Assembly: GCA_937926195.1 (NCBI GenBank)
Contig: CALEXZ010000052.1
Location: 1 to 24,326, forward strand
Reading direction: 5' to 3'
DNA: 24,326 bases
Source of the DNA: an uncultured Actinomyces sp.
GTDB taxonomy: Bacteria; Actinomycetota; Actinomycetes; Actinomycetales; Actinomycetaceae
Positions 1 to 7,627 of the stretch are shown piece by piece. Below the pieces are notes generated by a model, which was not told the origin of the DNA, made no database searches, and saw only the letters and a list, made by a program, of their open reading frames with translations. The translations under genes and the position numbers were made by a program. Each line of letters starts with the position of its first letter. Position 1 is the stretch's first letter.

Positions 1-284
1 TGCGCGCCATGGGCGAGCGCGGACTGCTGGCCGCCGTCGACGCGGTCCTCGTGGCTCGCGCACCCGCCTCCTCGCTGGAGGACCGCCCCGACGCCCCGGC
101 CAGGGCCCGTTTCCGAGCAGAGCAGCGCGACGCCGTCGTCGAGGTCGTCGGGCGCTACAACCCTGAGGCGGTCATCTGTGTCGGGGTCCCCTTCGGGCAC
201 ACCCGCCCCCAGTGGGTCCTGCCGCACGGCGGCACCATGACCGTTGACGGCGCCTCGCACCGGATCACCGCCAGCTACGCCTGA
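1..284 (+). CDS. LD-carboxypeptidase (S66 peptidase family), C-terminal fragment
   Basis: The frame is open from the left edge of the window, so only about the last 93 residues are present and the start lies outside. The motif VGVPFGHTRPQWVLPHGG near the end matches the C-terminal segment of the S66 serine peptidase family (LdcA muramoyl-tetrapeptide LD-carboxypeptidases and MccF-type microcin C immunity proteins). In that family the His of the G-H-T motif (codon at 198-200) completes the Ser-Glu-His catalytic triad; the Ser and Glu are off-window. Family members cleave the terminal D-alanine from cytoplasmic murein tetrapeptides during cell-wall recycling, or hydrolyse aminoacyl-nucleotide antibiotics. 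The fragment alone cannot separate the two. The stop TGA is at 282-284 and ilvD begins about 210 bp downstream on the same strand. Confidence 0.72.
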   Translation, partial: RAMGERGLLAAVDAVLVARAPASSLEDRPDAPARARFRAEQRDAVVEVVGRYNPEAVICVGVPFGHTRPQWVLPHGGTMTVDGASHRITASYA

Positions 285-301
285 GCTGCCCGGGAGCGCT
301 G

Positions 302-397
302 CCCGCGCCGCGGGGAGGGCCCGCAGGGGCGGAGCACCCGCGCCGCGGGGAGGGCCCGCAGGAGAGAGGCACCCGCGCTGTCGGGCGGCCCGCAGGG
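302..397. repeat. 35-bp-period tandem repeat, about 2.7 copies
   Basis: The 26-base block at 302-327 recurs without change at 337-362 and in degenerate form at 372-397, giving an exact 35-bp pitch. Each copy starts CCCGCG and ends GCCCGCAGG. The array lies between the carboxypeptidase stop and ilvD. Its period is not a multiple of three and no reading frame through it looks coding. It may act in termination or simply be a slippage-prone spacer. Confidence 0.8.
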
Positions 398-496
398 AGG
401 GCCCGCCCCGGTCCGCGTGCTGATCCCCACGGCCTGCCGGTCCGTGGCTCGCACTACGCTGGCCGCAGTTTTTCGCACACGTCGTCAGGAGAGACC

Positions 497-2365
497 ATGC
501 CCGTCTACCGCAGCGCCACCTCCACCACCGGCCGGAACATGGCCGGTGCCCGGGCGCTCTGGCGTGCCACCGGCGTCAAGGACTCTGACTTCGGCAAGCC
601 CATCATCGCCATCGCCAACTCCTTCACCGAGTTCGTCCCCGGGCACGTCGGCTTGCGCGACGTCGGCAGGCTCGTCGCCGAGCAGATCCAGGCCGCGGGC
701 GGCATCGCCAAGGAGTTCAACACCATCGCCGTCGACGACGGCATCGCCATGGGCCACGACGGCATGCTCTACTCCCTGCCCAGTCGCGACATCATCGCCG
801 ACTCGGTGGAGTACATGGTCAACGCCCACTGCGCCGACGCCATCGTGTGCATCTCCAACTGCGACAAGATCACCCCCGGCATGCTCATGGCCGCGCTGCG
901 GCTCAACATCCCGGCGATCTTCATCTCCGGCGGGCCCATGGAGTCCGGCAAGATGACCGCCAACGACGGCACCACCCGCAAGCTCGACCTCATCGACGCC
1001 ATGATGGACGCCGCCGACCCCACCGTCGACGACGAGACCATCAGCGCCATCGAGCGCCTGGCCTGCCCCACCTGCGGCTCCTGCTCGGGCATGTTCACCG
1101 CCAACTCCATGAACTGCCTCACCGAGGCCCTGGGGCTGGCCCTGCCGATGAACGGCACGCTGCTGGCCACCCACGCGGACCGCGGCGACCTCTTCCGCCG
1201 GGCCGGCCGCCAGATCGTCGAGATCACCAGGCGCTACTACGAGCAGGACGACGCCTCCGTGCTGCCCCGCTCGATCTGCACCAAGCCCTCCTTCGAGAAC
1301 GCCATGAGCCTGGACATCGCCATGGGCGGCTCCACCAACACGGTCCTGCACCTGCTGGCCGCCGCCCAGTCCGCCGAGGTCGACTTCACCATGGCGGACA
1401 TCGACCGGCTCTCGCGCGTCGTGCCGCACCTGTGCAAGGTCGCGCCCTCCACCAACCTCGTGCATATCGAGGACGTCCACCGCGCCGGCGGCATCATGGG
1501 CATCCTGGGTGAGATCGACCGTGCGGGCCTGCTGAACACGACGACGACGAACGTCCTGGGCTCCACCCTGCGCGACGCCCTGGACGAGTACGACATCGCC
1601 CGCCCCGGCGCCCAGGTCAGTGAGGACGTGCGCACCCGCTACCTGGCCGCGCCCGCGGGCGTGCGCACCACCCAGATGTTCTCCCAGGCCTCACGCTGGG
1701 AGCGGCTCGACACCGACCGCGCCGAGGGCGCCATCCGCGACCGCGCCCACGCCTTCTCCCAGGACGGCGGCCTCGCGGTCCTCTTCGGCAACATCGCCGA
1801 GAAGGGCTGCATCGTCAAGACCGCGGGCGTGGACGCCTCCATCCTCACCTTCACGGGACCCGCCGTCGTCTTTGAGTCCCAGGAGGACGCCGTCGAGGGC
1901 ATCCTGGGCAAGAAGGTCACCAGCGGCGACGTCGTCGTCATCAACCACGAGGGCCCGCGCGGCGGCCCGGGCATGCAGGAGATGCTCTACCCGACGACGT
2001 ACATCAAGTCGATGCACCTGGGCAAGGAGTGCGCCCTGCTCACCGACGGCCGTTTCTCCGGGGGCACCTCCGGCCTGTCCATCGGCCACGTCTCCCCGGA
2101 GGCCGCGGCCGGCGGCCTCATCGGCCTCGTCCGCACGGGTGACGTCATCGAGATCGACATCCCCGCGCGCTCCATCGTCCTCAAGGTCGACGAGGAGGAG
2201 ATCGCCCGGCGCCGGGCCGCCGAGGAGGCCCGCGGAGACGCGGCCTGGACCCCGCACACCCAGCGTCCGCGCCGGGTGAGCGCGGCGCTGCGCGCCTACG
2301 CGATGCTCGCGACCTCCGCAGACCTCGGTGCCGTGCGGGACCTGAGCAAGCTGCCGAGGTACTGA
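497..2365 (+). CDS. ilvD: Dihydroxy-acid dehydratase (IlvD)
   Basis: This 622-residue Fe-S dehydratase converts 2,3-dihydroxy-isovalerate and 2,3-dihydroxy-3-methylvalerate to the 2-oxo acids of the valine, leucine and isoleucine pathways in the cytoplasm. It has full family length. Both family signatures are present: CISNCDKITPGM (Cys122 region) and LLTDGRFSGGTSG near the C-terminus. The cluster/active-site segment CPTCGSCSGMF (Cys190, 193, 196) is intact. The opening MPVYRSATST..GRNMAGARALWR and the motif EFVPGHVGLRD resemble the E. coli IlvD type as I remember it, not the shorter actinobacterial type. An AGGAGA ribosome site at 487-492 sets the start. Two hairpins follow the stop, so it is probably a single-gene unit. 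Confidence 0.96.
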   Translation: MPVYRSATSTTGRNMAGARALWRATGVKDSDFGKPIIAIANSFTEFVPGHVGLRDVGRLVAEQIQAAGGIAKEFNTIAVDDGIAMGHDGMLYSLPSRDIIADSVEYMVNAHCADAIVCISNCDKITPGMLMAALRLNIPAIFISGGPMESGKMTANDGTTRKLDLIDAMMDAADPTVDDETISAIERLACPTCGSCSGMFTANSMNCLTEALGLALPMNGTLLATHADRGDLFRRAGRQIVEITRRYYEQDDASVLPRSICTKPSFENAMSLDIAMGGSTNTVLHLLAAAQSAEVDFTMADIDRLSRVVPHLCKVAPSTNLVHIEDVHRAGGIMGILGEIDRAGLLNTTTTNVLGSTLRDALDEYDIARPGAQVSEDVRTRYLAAPAGVRTTQMFSQASRWERLDTDRAEGAIRDRAHAFSQDGGLAVLFGNIAEKGCIVKTAGVDASILTFTGPAVVFESQEDAVEGILGKKVTSGDVVVINHEGPRGGPGMQEMLYPTTYIKSMHLGKECALLTDGRFSGGTSGLSIGHVSPEAAAGGLIGLVRTGDVIEIDIPARSIVLKVDEEEIARRRAAEEARGDAAWTPHTQRPRRVSAALRAYAMLATSADLGAVRDLSKLPRY

Positions 2366-2382
2366 GGCGCCGGGCGTCAGAC

Positions 2383-2403
2383 GCCGGGCGTCAGACGCCC
2401 GGC
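2383..2403 (+). terminator. Hairpin after ilvD, first of two
   Basis: GCCGGGCG (2383-2390) pairs perfectly with CGCCCGGC (2396-2403) around a 5-base loop, 18 bp after the ilvD stop. A partial direct copy of the left arm at 2369-2378 precedes it. There is no T-tract, as is usual for actinobacterial terminators. Confidence 0.6.
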
Positions 2404-2433
2404 ACCGCCGCACCCGTGTCGGGTGCGGCGGTG
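2403..2433 (+). terminator. Perfect 13-bp hairpin terminator between ilvD and the ABC operon
   Basis: CACCGCCGCACCC (2403-2415) and GGGTGCGGCGGTG (2421-2433) are perfect reverse complements around the loop GTGTC. Because the stem is symmetric it could stop transcription in either direction. It abuts the previous hairpin, sharing base 2403. Together they isolate the ABC operon from ilvD read-through. Confidence 0.75.
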
Positions 2434-2502
2434 GAGGTCTGTGAGGCGGCGGGGCGGTCACGGACCCCGGGACCCGGAGGACGAGACAGTGAGCACATGC
2501 GA

Positions 2503-2532
2503 TTGAGAACGGGTCTCATCGCCGCTTAGTGT
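2503..2532 (+). promoter_or_regulatory. Leaderless promoter of the ABC import operon
   Basis: A TTGAGA -35 hexamer (2503-2508) and a TAGTGT -10 hexamer (2527-2532) are separated by 18 bases. The predicted first transcribed base, seven after the -10, is the G of the GTG at 2539. No ribosome-binding sequence precedes that GTG, which fits leaderless translation. The same -10 and six-base spacer to a GTG is seen before ispH. Confidence 0.6.
2504..2518. promoter_or_regulatory. Fur/Zur-like operator, upstream copy
   Basis: TGAGAACGGGTCTCA has perfect 5-base inverted arms (TGAGA/TCTCA) around ACGGG and fits the pattern TGANAAnnnKTNTCA shared with the second box at 2540. It overlaps the -35 hexamer, where a bound repressor would block polymerase. 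Against the classical Fur-family 7-1-7 consensus it matches only 9 of 14 positions, so this copy is the weaker one. Confidence 0.4.
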
Positions 2533-2538
2533 GTGCGT

Positions 2539-3435
2539 GTGACAATCGTTATCAGGGGGCTGGTCGTCGAGATCGGAGGACGACGCCTCGTCGACGGCGT
2601 CAGCCTCCAGCTCGCCCCGGGCACCTCTACCGCACTCGTCGGCGCGTCCGGGGCCGGCAAGTCCCTCACCTGCGCCGCCCTCGCCGGCACCCTCGCACCC
2701 GAGGCGCGCACCGAGGGGCTGCTCGCGCAGGAGGACGCGCAGGCCGACGGCGCCACCAACCTCCTGCCACTCACCGCCCAGCGGCGCCCCGACGGCGCCC
2801 GCGTCGCCCTCGTCCAGCAGGACCCCGCCACCGCCCTGCACCCGCTCGTGCCCGTCGTCAAGCAGGTCGCCCTCGCCGCCCGCGGCGCCCGCCGGGGACT
2901 CGGCCGACGCCAGGCCACCAGCCGGGCCCTGACGCTGCTGGACGCCGTCGGCCTCGACGCCGAGCTCGCCGAACGGGTCCCCGGGCGCCTGTCCGGGGGC
3001 CAGCGCCAGCGCGCCGCCCTCGCCCTCGCCCTCGCCTGCGAGCCCGCCCTCCTTGTCGCCGACGAGCCCACCACCGCCCTCGACGTCGTCGCCCGCGCCG
3101 AGGTCCTCGACGTCCTCACCGGCGTCCTGGCCTCCCTGGGGGAGCGCGCCCCCGCCCTGCTGCTCGTCACCCACGACCTGCCGGCCGCCGCCCTGTGCGA
3201 CCGCATCGCCGTCATGCACGACGGGAAGGTCATCGAGAGCGGCGACGCCCTGGCCGTGCTCACCGCCCCGCAGCACCCGGTCACCCGCGCCATGTGCGCC
3301 GCCGCCCGTGAGGAGACCATCGCCGGTGCCCGCGCCGCCGTTGAGGCCCGTGCCTCCTTCACCGCCCCGGACGACGCCGGCTGCGCCGTCCACGCCTTCG
3401 ACCAGCCCGCCCCCGCCCCGGAGACGGTCCGGTGA
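2539..3435 (+). CDS. Peptide/nickel-type ABC importer ATPase, DppD/OppD-like
   Basis: This cytoplasmic ATPase has about 298 residues and is the first subunit of a four-gene importer. Visible motifs, numbered from the 2539 GTG: Walker A GASGAGKS (35-42), Q-loop LVQQDPATALHP (about 92-103), signature LSGGQRQR (152-159), Walker B LLVADEPTTALD and the switch His in LLVTHD (His213). The QQDP..ALHP form is typical of the oligopeptide/nickel (OppD/DppD/NikD) family. The C-terminal tail is short and only partly resembles the usual OppD tail. An in-frame GTG at 2533 also exists, but promoter spacing favours 2539 with leaderless translation. The stop overlaps the next start by four bases, so translation is coupled. 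The substrate is not shown by this subunit. Confidence 0.9.
   Translation: MTIVIRGLVVEIGGRRLVDGVSLQLAPGTSTALVGASGAGKSLTCAALAGTLAPEARTEGLLAQEDAQADGATNLLPLTAQRRPDGARVALVQQDPATALHPLVPVVKQVALAARGARRGLGRRQATSRALTLLDAVGLDAELAERVPGRLSGGQRQRAALALALACEPALLVADEPTTALDVVARAEVLDVLTGVLASLGERAPALLLVTHDLPAAALCDRIAVMHDGKVIESGDALAVLTAPQHPVTRAMCAAAREETIAGARAAVEARASFTAPDDAGCAVHAFDQPAPAPETVR
2540..2554. promoter_or_regulatory. Fur/Zur-like operator at the transcription/translation start
   Basis: TGACAATCGTTATCA matches 12 of 14 positions of the Fur-family 7-1-7 palindrome TGATAAT-N-ATTATCA. It covers the predicted transcription start and the first codons of the ABC ATPase gene. In Actinobacteria iron control is usually by DtxR/IdeR, while zinc control uses the Fur-family protein Zur with boxes of this form, so Zur is the likelier partner. 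The regulator gene is not in the window. Confidence 0.55.
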
Positions 3436-4301
3436 GTATCCCCTCGCTCGCCGTGCGCGGCCTCACCCGCTCCTACCCGGGTGAGGACGGAAGCCCGCGC
3501 CGCGTCCTGGACCGGCTCGACCTCACCCTCACCGGCTCGGAGACCCTCGCCCTCCTGGGGCGCTCCGGCTGCGGCAAGACCACCCTCCTGCGCGCCCTGC
3601 TCCTCATCGACCGGCCCCAGCGCGGCGACGGCGGCGAGATCCTCCTTGACGGCACGGACGTGGCCGGGACGCGCCGCACCCGCGACCTGCGCCCCTACCG
3701 GCGCGCCGTGCAGTACGTGCCCCAGGACCCCGCCGCCAGCCTCGACCCCCGCCGCGACGTCCTGAGCCAGGTCACCCACGCCCTGCGCACCCTGGGTGTG
3801 CCCGGTACCGACACCCACGAGGCCACCGCCACCACCGTCCTCAGCGCCCTCGACCTGCCCAGCGACCTGTGGCGCCGCCGCCCCCACGCCATCTCCGGTG
3901 GCCAGGCCCAGCGCGTGGCCCTCGCCCGCGCCCTCGCCCCCGCCCCCCGCTTCCTCCTCCTCGACGAGCCCGTCTCCGGGCTCGACCCCGCCCTGCGCCA
4001 CCAGGTCCTCGACCTGCTCGCCGGGCTCAGCGACGCCGACGGCGGCCCGTGCCTGCCTGTCGCCCCCGCAGCGAGCCCGCACGCCGGGGACGAGGCCCCC
4101 GAGGACGCCGGCGCCCAGCGCCCCGGGCTCCTCGTCGTCTCCCACGACCTCGCCGCGGTCGCGCGCGTGTGCCAACGCACCGTCGTCATGGACCGGGGAC
4201 GGATCGTCGAGGACGTCGCCACCGAGCAGCTGCTCGCCGCCCCACAGCACCCCGCCGCCCGCGCCCTGCGCGACGCCGTCCCCCAGATGCCCGTCGGCTG
4301 A
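3432..4301 (+). CDS. Peptide/nickel-type ABC importer ATPase, DppF/OppF-like
   Basis: This is the second ATPase of the importer, 289 residues, starting at a GTG that overlaps the preceding stop. Motifs: Walker A GRSGCGKT (43-50), Q-loop VPQDPAASLDPR (about 96-107), signature ISGGQAQRVALARAL (154-168), Walker B FLLLDEPVSGLD, switch His in LLVVSHD (His238). The ASLDPR segment is characteristic of OppF/DppF-type subunits, which pair with an OppD-type partner. A Pro/Ala/Glu-rich insertion (about residues 201-231) sits between Walker B and the switch His and looks like a surface loop. The binding-protein gene starts 28 bp downstream. Confidence 0.9.
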   Translation: MSIPSLAVRGLTRSYPGEDGSPRRVLDRLDLTLTGSETLALLGRSGCGKTTLLRALLLIDRPQRGDGGEILLDGTDVAGTRRTRDLRPYRRAVQYVPQDPAASLDPRRDVLSQVTHALRTLGVPGTDTHEATATTVLSALDLPSDLWRRRPHAISGGQAQRVALARALAPAPRFLLLDEPVSGLDPALRHQVLDLLAGLSDADGGPCLPVAPAASPHAGDEAPEDAGAQRPGLLVVSHDLAAVARVCQRTVVMDRGRIVEDVATEQLLAAPQHPAARALRDAVPQMPVG

Positions 4302-4329
4302 TCTGGCGCCCAACCCCTGAAAGGACCCC

Positions 4330-5895
4330 ATGAACATGACTCAGGTCTCCCGCCGCCACGTCCTGTCGCTGCTCGCCGTCGGTGCGGCCGCCGGTGCGGC
4401 CTCCGCCTGCGGCAACGGCCGCTCCGGTACCGCCTCCGCCGACGGGCGCATCCGCATCGCCATGCTCCAGCCGCCTCGCTCCGGCCTCAACCCCCTGAGC
4501 GACGACGCCTTCAAGCTCTCCCGCTGGTCCACCGCCGAGACCCTCATCGTCCTCGACGCCGACGGCAACGCCCTGCCCTGCCTGGCCACCGAGTGGGTCC
4601 GCGAGAACGACACCACCTGGCGTTTCACCATCCGCCAGGGCGTCACCTTCCACGACGGCACCGACCTCACCGCCGAACAGGTCGCCGCCGACCTCACCTT
4701 CGCCGCCACCTACACCACGCCCCCGCGCATCCTCGACGGCACGGACCTCACCGCCGTCGCCGAGGGCAACGACGTCGTCGTCACCACCTCCAGCCCCGAC
4801 CCGCTCGTGCCCCAGCGCCTGTCCAGCCCCCAGCTGGCGATCCTGGCCGCCGCGGCCTACCCCGACGGCCTCAGCCCCGACGGCCATGTCGACCCCCAGG
4901 GGCGCGGCACCGGGGCCTTTGTTCTCGCCGAGGTCGGCGGAACCGCCACCGCCACCCTCGAGCGCAACGAGAGCTACTGGGGTGAGAAGGCCGCCGCCAC
5001 CGGCCTCGACGTCACCTACGTGCCCGACGGCACCGCCCGCGGGGCCGCCCTGCGCACAGGTGAGGCCGACGTCGTCGAGGCCGTCCCGGTCTCCCAGGCC
5101 GCCACCGTCGACGAGAGCCTCCTCCACGAGGTCCCTATGCCCCGCACCGCCACCCTCTACCTCAACACCCGCAGCGGCGCCTTCACGGACCACGGTCTGC
5201 GCGCCGCCGCCCGCGAGGCCATCGACGCCTCCGGGCTCGTCACCACCATGTACGAGGGCCACGCCGACGTCGCCGCCGGGCTCCTGGGGCCCGCCCTGGC
5301 CTGGAGCGTCGAGAAGCGGGCCTGGGGAGCCGAGGCCTGGGCCGGAAGCGACGGCGTCGCCGCCACCGGCAAGGTGCCCGGCGCCACCCGTGCAAGCAGT
5401 GTCCCCGCGGACACCACCATCACACTAGGCACCTACACGGACCGCCCCGAGCTCGCCGAGATCGTTGTCCTCATCGCCCAGCAGCTCGAGGCCGTCGGCT
5501 TCACCGTCATCCAGGACGTGCGCGAGTACGCCCAGATCGAGGCCGACGCCCTCGCCGGGGACTTCGACGCCTTCCTGCTCTCGCGCGCCACCGTCCTGGA
5601 CTCCGGTGACCCCGTCGCCTACATGGTCTCCGACTTCTCCTCCTCCGGCTCCTTCTCCCTGTGCTTCCTCCAGGACGAGGGTGTCGACGCCGCCCTCGCC
5701 GCCGCTGCCGGGCTGGAGGCCGGTGACGAGCGCCGCGCCGCGATCATGGAGGCCGAGGCCCTCATCCTCTCCACCGACTGCGCGGTGCCCCTGCTGCACG
5801 AGCGCGTCCTGCAGGGGGAGGCCGCCCACGTCACCGGCGCTGAGCGCGACCCGCGCGAACGAGCCCTCATCACCACGGCCACCCGGGTCTCATGA
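4330..5895 (+). CDS. ABC importer substrate-binding lipoprotein, family 5 (SBP_bac_5)
   Basis: A 521-residue extracytoplasmic binding protein. The N-terminus has a twin-arginine stretch SRRHVLSLLAVGAAAGAASAC: an RR motif, a short hydrophobic helix and a lipobox ending at Cys27, so it is probably exported (perhaps by Tat) and lipid-anchored. The mature part has family-5 hallmarks, including TEWVRENDTTWRFTIRQGVTFHDG and the later FDAFLLSR segment. Family 5 proteins bind oligopeptides, nickel-chelates, or other metal-chelate ligands. An AAAGGA site at 4320-4325 is 4 bases before the ATG at 4330 and 10 before an in-frame ATG at 4336, so the start could be two codons later. The stop overlaps the permease ATG by four bases (ATGA). 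Confidence 0.88.
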   Translation: MNMTQVSRRHVLSLLAVGAAAGAASACGNGRSGTASADGRIRIAMLQPPRSGLNPLSDDAFKLSRWSTAETLIVLDADGNALPCLATEWVRENDTTWRFTIRQGVTFHDGTDLTAEQVAADLTFAATYTTPPRILDGTDLTAVAEGNDVVVTTSSPDPLVPQRLSSPQLAILAAAAYPDGLSPDGHVDPQGRGTGAFVLAEVGGTATATLERNESYWGEKAAATGLDVTYVPDGTARGAALRTGEADVVEAVPVSQAATVDESLLHEVPMPRTATLYLNTRSGAFTDHGLRAAAREAIDASGLVTTMYEGHADVAAGLLGPALAWSVEKRAWGAEAWAGSDGVAATGKVPGATRASSVPADTTITLGTYTDRPELAEIVVLIAQQLEAVGFTVIQDVREYAQIEADALAGDFDAFLLSRATVLDSGDPVAYMVSDFSSSGSFSLCFLQDEGVDAALAAAAGLEAGDERRAAIMEAEALILSTDCAVPLLHERVLQGEAAHVTGAERDPRERALITTATRVS

Positions 5896-7613
5896 GACGG
5901 CTCGCAGGCGTCAGCCCCGTTACCGCGGCCTCACGGGCCCTCGCCGTCGCCGCCCTCGTCGCCCTCGTCGGCCTCCTGCCCTGGCTCAGCGGCAACGACC
6001 CGGCCCTGACGATCCTGCGCGCCACCTCCGCCGAGCGTGAGGCCACCCCCGAGGTCCTTGCCGCCATCCGTGAGCGCCTCGGCCTGGACCAGGGGCCTGT
6101 GGGCACCATCGGCCACTGGCTCGCGGGCCTCGCGCGCGGCGACCTCGGCACCTCCTGGATCTCCGGCGACCCCGTCGGCACCGGCACCCTGGAGGCCTTC
6201 GGGGTGTCCCTGACCCTCATGGGAGCGGCCCTCGGGGTCGGCCTCGTCACCGCGGTGCTGCTTGCCGCCCCCACCCTGCGTGACGCCCTGACCGGGCGCC
6301 GACGCGCCCGGGGCGGGGCGGTGGCCGCGGCGCTGACCTCGCTGCCCGAGTACCTGCTCGCCCCGGTGCTCCTGCTCCTGATGAGCGTCTACGCCGGGTG
6401 GCTGCCGCCCTACGGGTGGGGGGACCTCAGCCGCCTCGTCCTGCCGGCCCTGTCCCTCGGGCTTCCCGCAGGTGGCCTGCTCGGCGGCCTCGTCTCCGAC
6501 GCCGTGTCCGCGGTCGCCGCGGAGAAGTGGGTCGCCTCCTGGGCCACCGCGGGCGTGCGCGGCCTCCCGCTCGCCCTGGCCGTCCTGCGCCGGGCACTGA
6601 CCCCCTTGACGGGACAGGTCGCGCTCGTCGTCGTGGGGCTGACTGGCGGCGCCGTCGCCGTCGAGAAGGTCTTCGCCGTCCCCGGCCTGGGCCGGGCCCT
6701 GCTCGGCTCCGCAACCGCCCAGGACGTGCCCGCCCTCCAGGCCGGTGTCATCCTGCTCCTCGCTCTGGCGCTGGGCGCCGGCGCGCTGGCCGCCCTCACC
6801 CGCCGGATCCTGCTCGGGCGGGCCGACGGCGCCGGGGGTATCACCGCCGCACCCGCCGTCGGCCACAGCGGACTGGGTGCGCGGGCCGTCGCGCTCGGCG
6901 GGGCCCTGACGCTGACCGCCCTCGTTCTCGCCGGGCACGGGCGCGACCCCTACGGCGTCGTCGCCGGGCGCCTGGAGGCACCCAGCGCGGCGTTGCCGCT
7001 CGGGGCGGACGCGCTGGGGCGCGACGTGCTCGCCCGCGTCGCCCACGGCGCCGTGTCCACCATGATCGCCGCCCTCGCCGTCACTGCCGTGTGCCTGCTC
7101 ATCGGCATCGTCCTCGGTCTGGCCCCGCGCGCCTCCACCGGCCCGGTCGAGGTCGCCAACGCCGCACCACCCGTGCTCGCCGGGCTCATGGTCGCCGCCG
7201 TCACCGGCCCCAGCGCCCTCGGTGCCGCCCTCGCCGTCGCCTGCGTGGGGTGGGCGCCGCTGGCGGCCCACGCCGCCGCACTCGTCCAGGAGGCGCGCGA
7301 GCGCCCGGACATCACCATCGCCCCCGTCCTGGGGGAGGGACCCGTGCGGGTGACGCTCACCCGGGTCCTGCCCGCTGTCGTCGGGCCCCTGGTGCGCCAC
7401 GCGGCCCTGCGCCTGCCCGGCATCGCCCTCGCCCTGGCCGGGCTCGGCTTCCTCGGGCTGGGCGCCCAGGCACCCACCCCCGAGTGGGGGCTCGTGCTGG
7501 CCGAGGCCCTGCCCTACATCGAGCGCGCCCCCTGGGCCGTGGCCACGCCCGCCGCCGCCCTCGTCCTGCTGAGCGTGACGGCGGTGGCCGCCTCGCGGGT
7601 GGGGCGCGGCTGA
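5892..7613 (+). CDS. Fused ABC importer permease (DppB-DppC in one chain)
   Basis: This 573-residue membrane protein holds both permease halves that are normally separate genes. The N-terminal half (about 1-310) is DppB-like: an EAA-type loop around VRGLPLALAVLRRALTPL and the DppB motif VFAVPGLGRALL. The C-terminal half (about 325-573) is DppC-like: LPLGADALGRDVLARV, a second EAA loop EGPVRVTLTRVLPAVVGPL, and GLGFLGLGAQAPTPEWG. A short charged linker (RRILLGRADGAGG) lies between. One such chain with the two ATPases and the lipoprotein would complete an importer. No frameshift or stop separates the halves. The chain lacks the usual long leader of DppB, so the N-terminal half is compact. Its ATG overlaps the stop of the binding-protein gene. 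Confidence 0.9.
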   Translation: MRRLAGVSPVTAASRALAVAALVALVGLLPWLSGNDPALTILRATSAEREATPEVLAAIRERLGLDQGPVGTIGHWLAGLARGDLGTSWISGDPVGTGTLEAFGVSLTLMGAALGVGLVTAVLLAAPTLRDALTGRRRARGGAVAAALTSLPEYLLAPVLLLLMSVYAGWLPPYGWGDLSRLVLPALSLGLPAGGLLGGLVSDAVSAVAAEKWVASWATAGVRGLPLALAVLRRALTPLTGQVALVVVGLTGGAVAVEKVFAVPGLGRALLGSATAQDVPALQAGVILLLALALGAGALAALTRRILLGRADGAGGITAAPAVGHSGLGARAVALGGALTLTALVLAGHGRDPYGVVAGRLEAPSAALPLGADALGRDVLARVAHGAVSTMIAALAVTAVCLLIGIVLGLAPRASTGPVEVANAAPPVLAGLMVAAVTGPSALGAALAVACVGWAPLAAHAAALVQEARERPDITIAPVLGEGPVRVTLTRVLPAVVGPLVRHAALRLPGIALALAGLGFLGLGAQAPTPEWGLVLAEALPYIERAPWAVATPAAALVLLSVTAVAASRVGRG

Positions 7614-7627
7614 GTCGCCGTGCCGGC

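Noticed and set aside
285..496. T-box or attenuator-type leader for ilvD
   Set aside because: I found no leader peptide rich in branched-chain residues and no T-box sequence; only a tandem repeat and a weak promoter-like stretch near 455-460 are visible.
485..1480. Long minus-strand open frame opposite ilvD
   Set aside because: The plus frame is unmistakably IlvD; the minus translation is Gly/Val/His-rich with no family features.
2526..4337. 603-codon minus-strand open frame opposite both ABC ATPases
   Set aside because: Both plus-strand genes have complete ATPase motifs; the antisense product is repetitive and lacks any domain.
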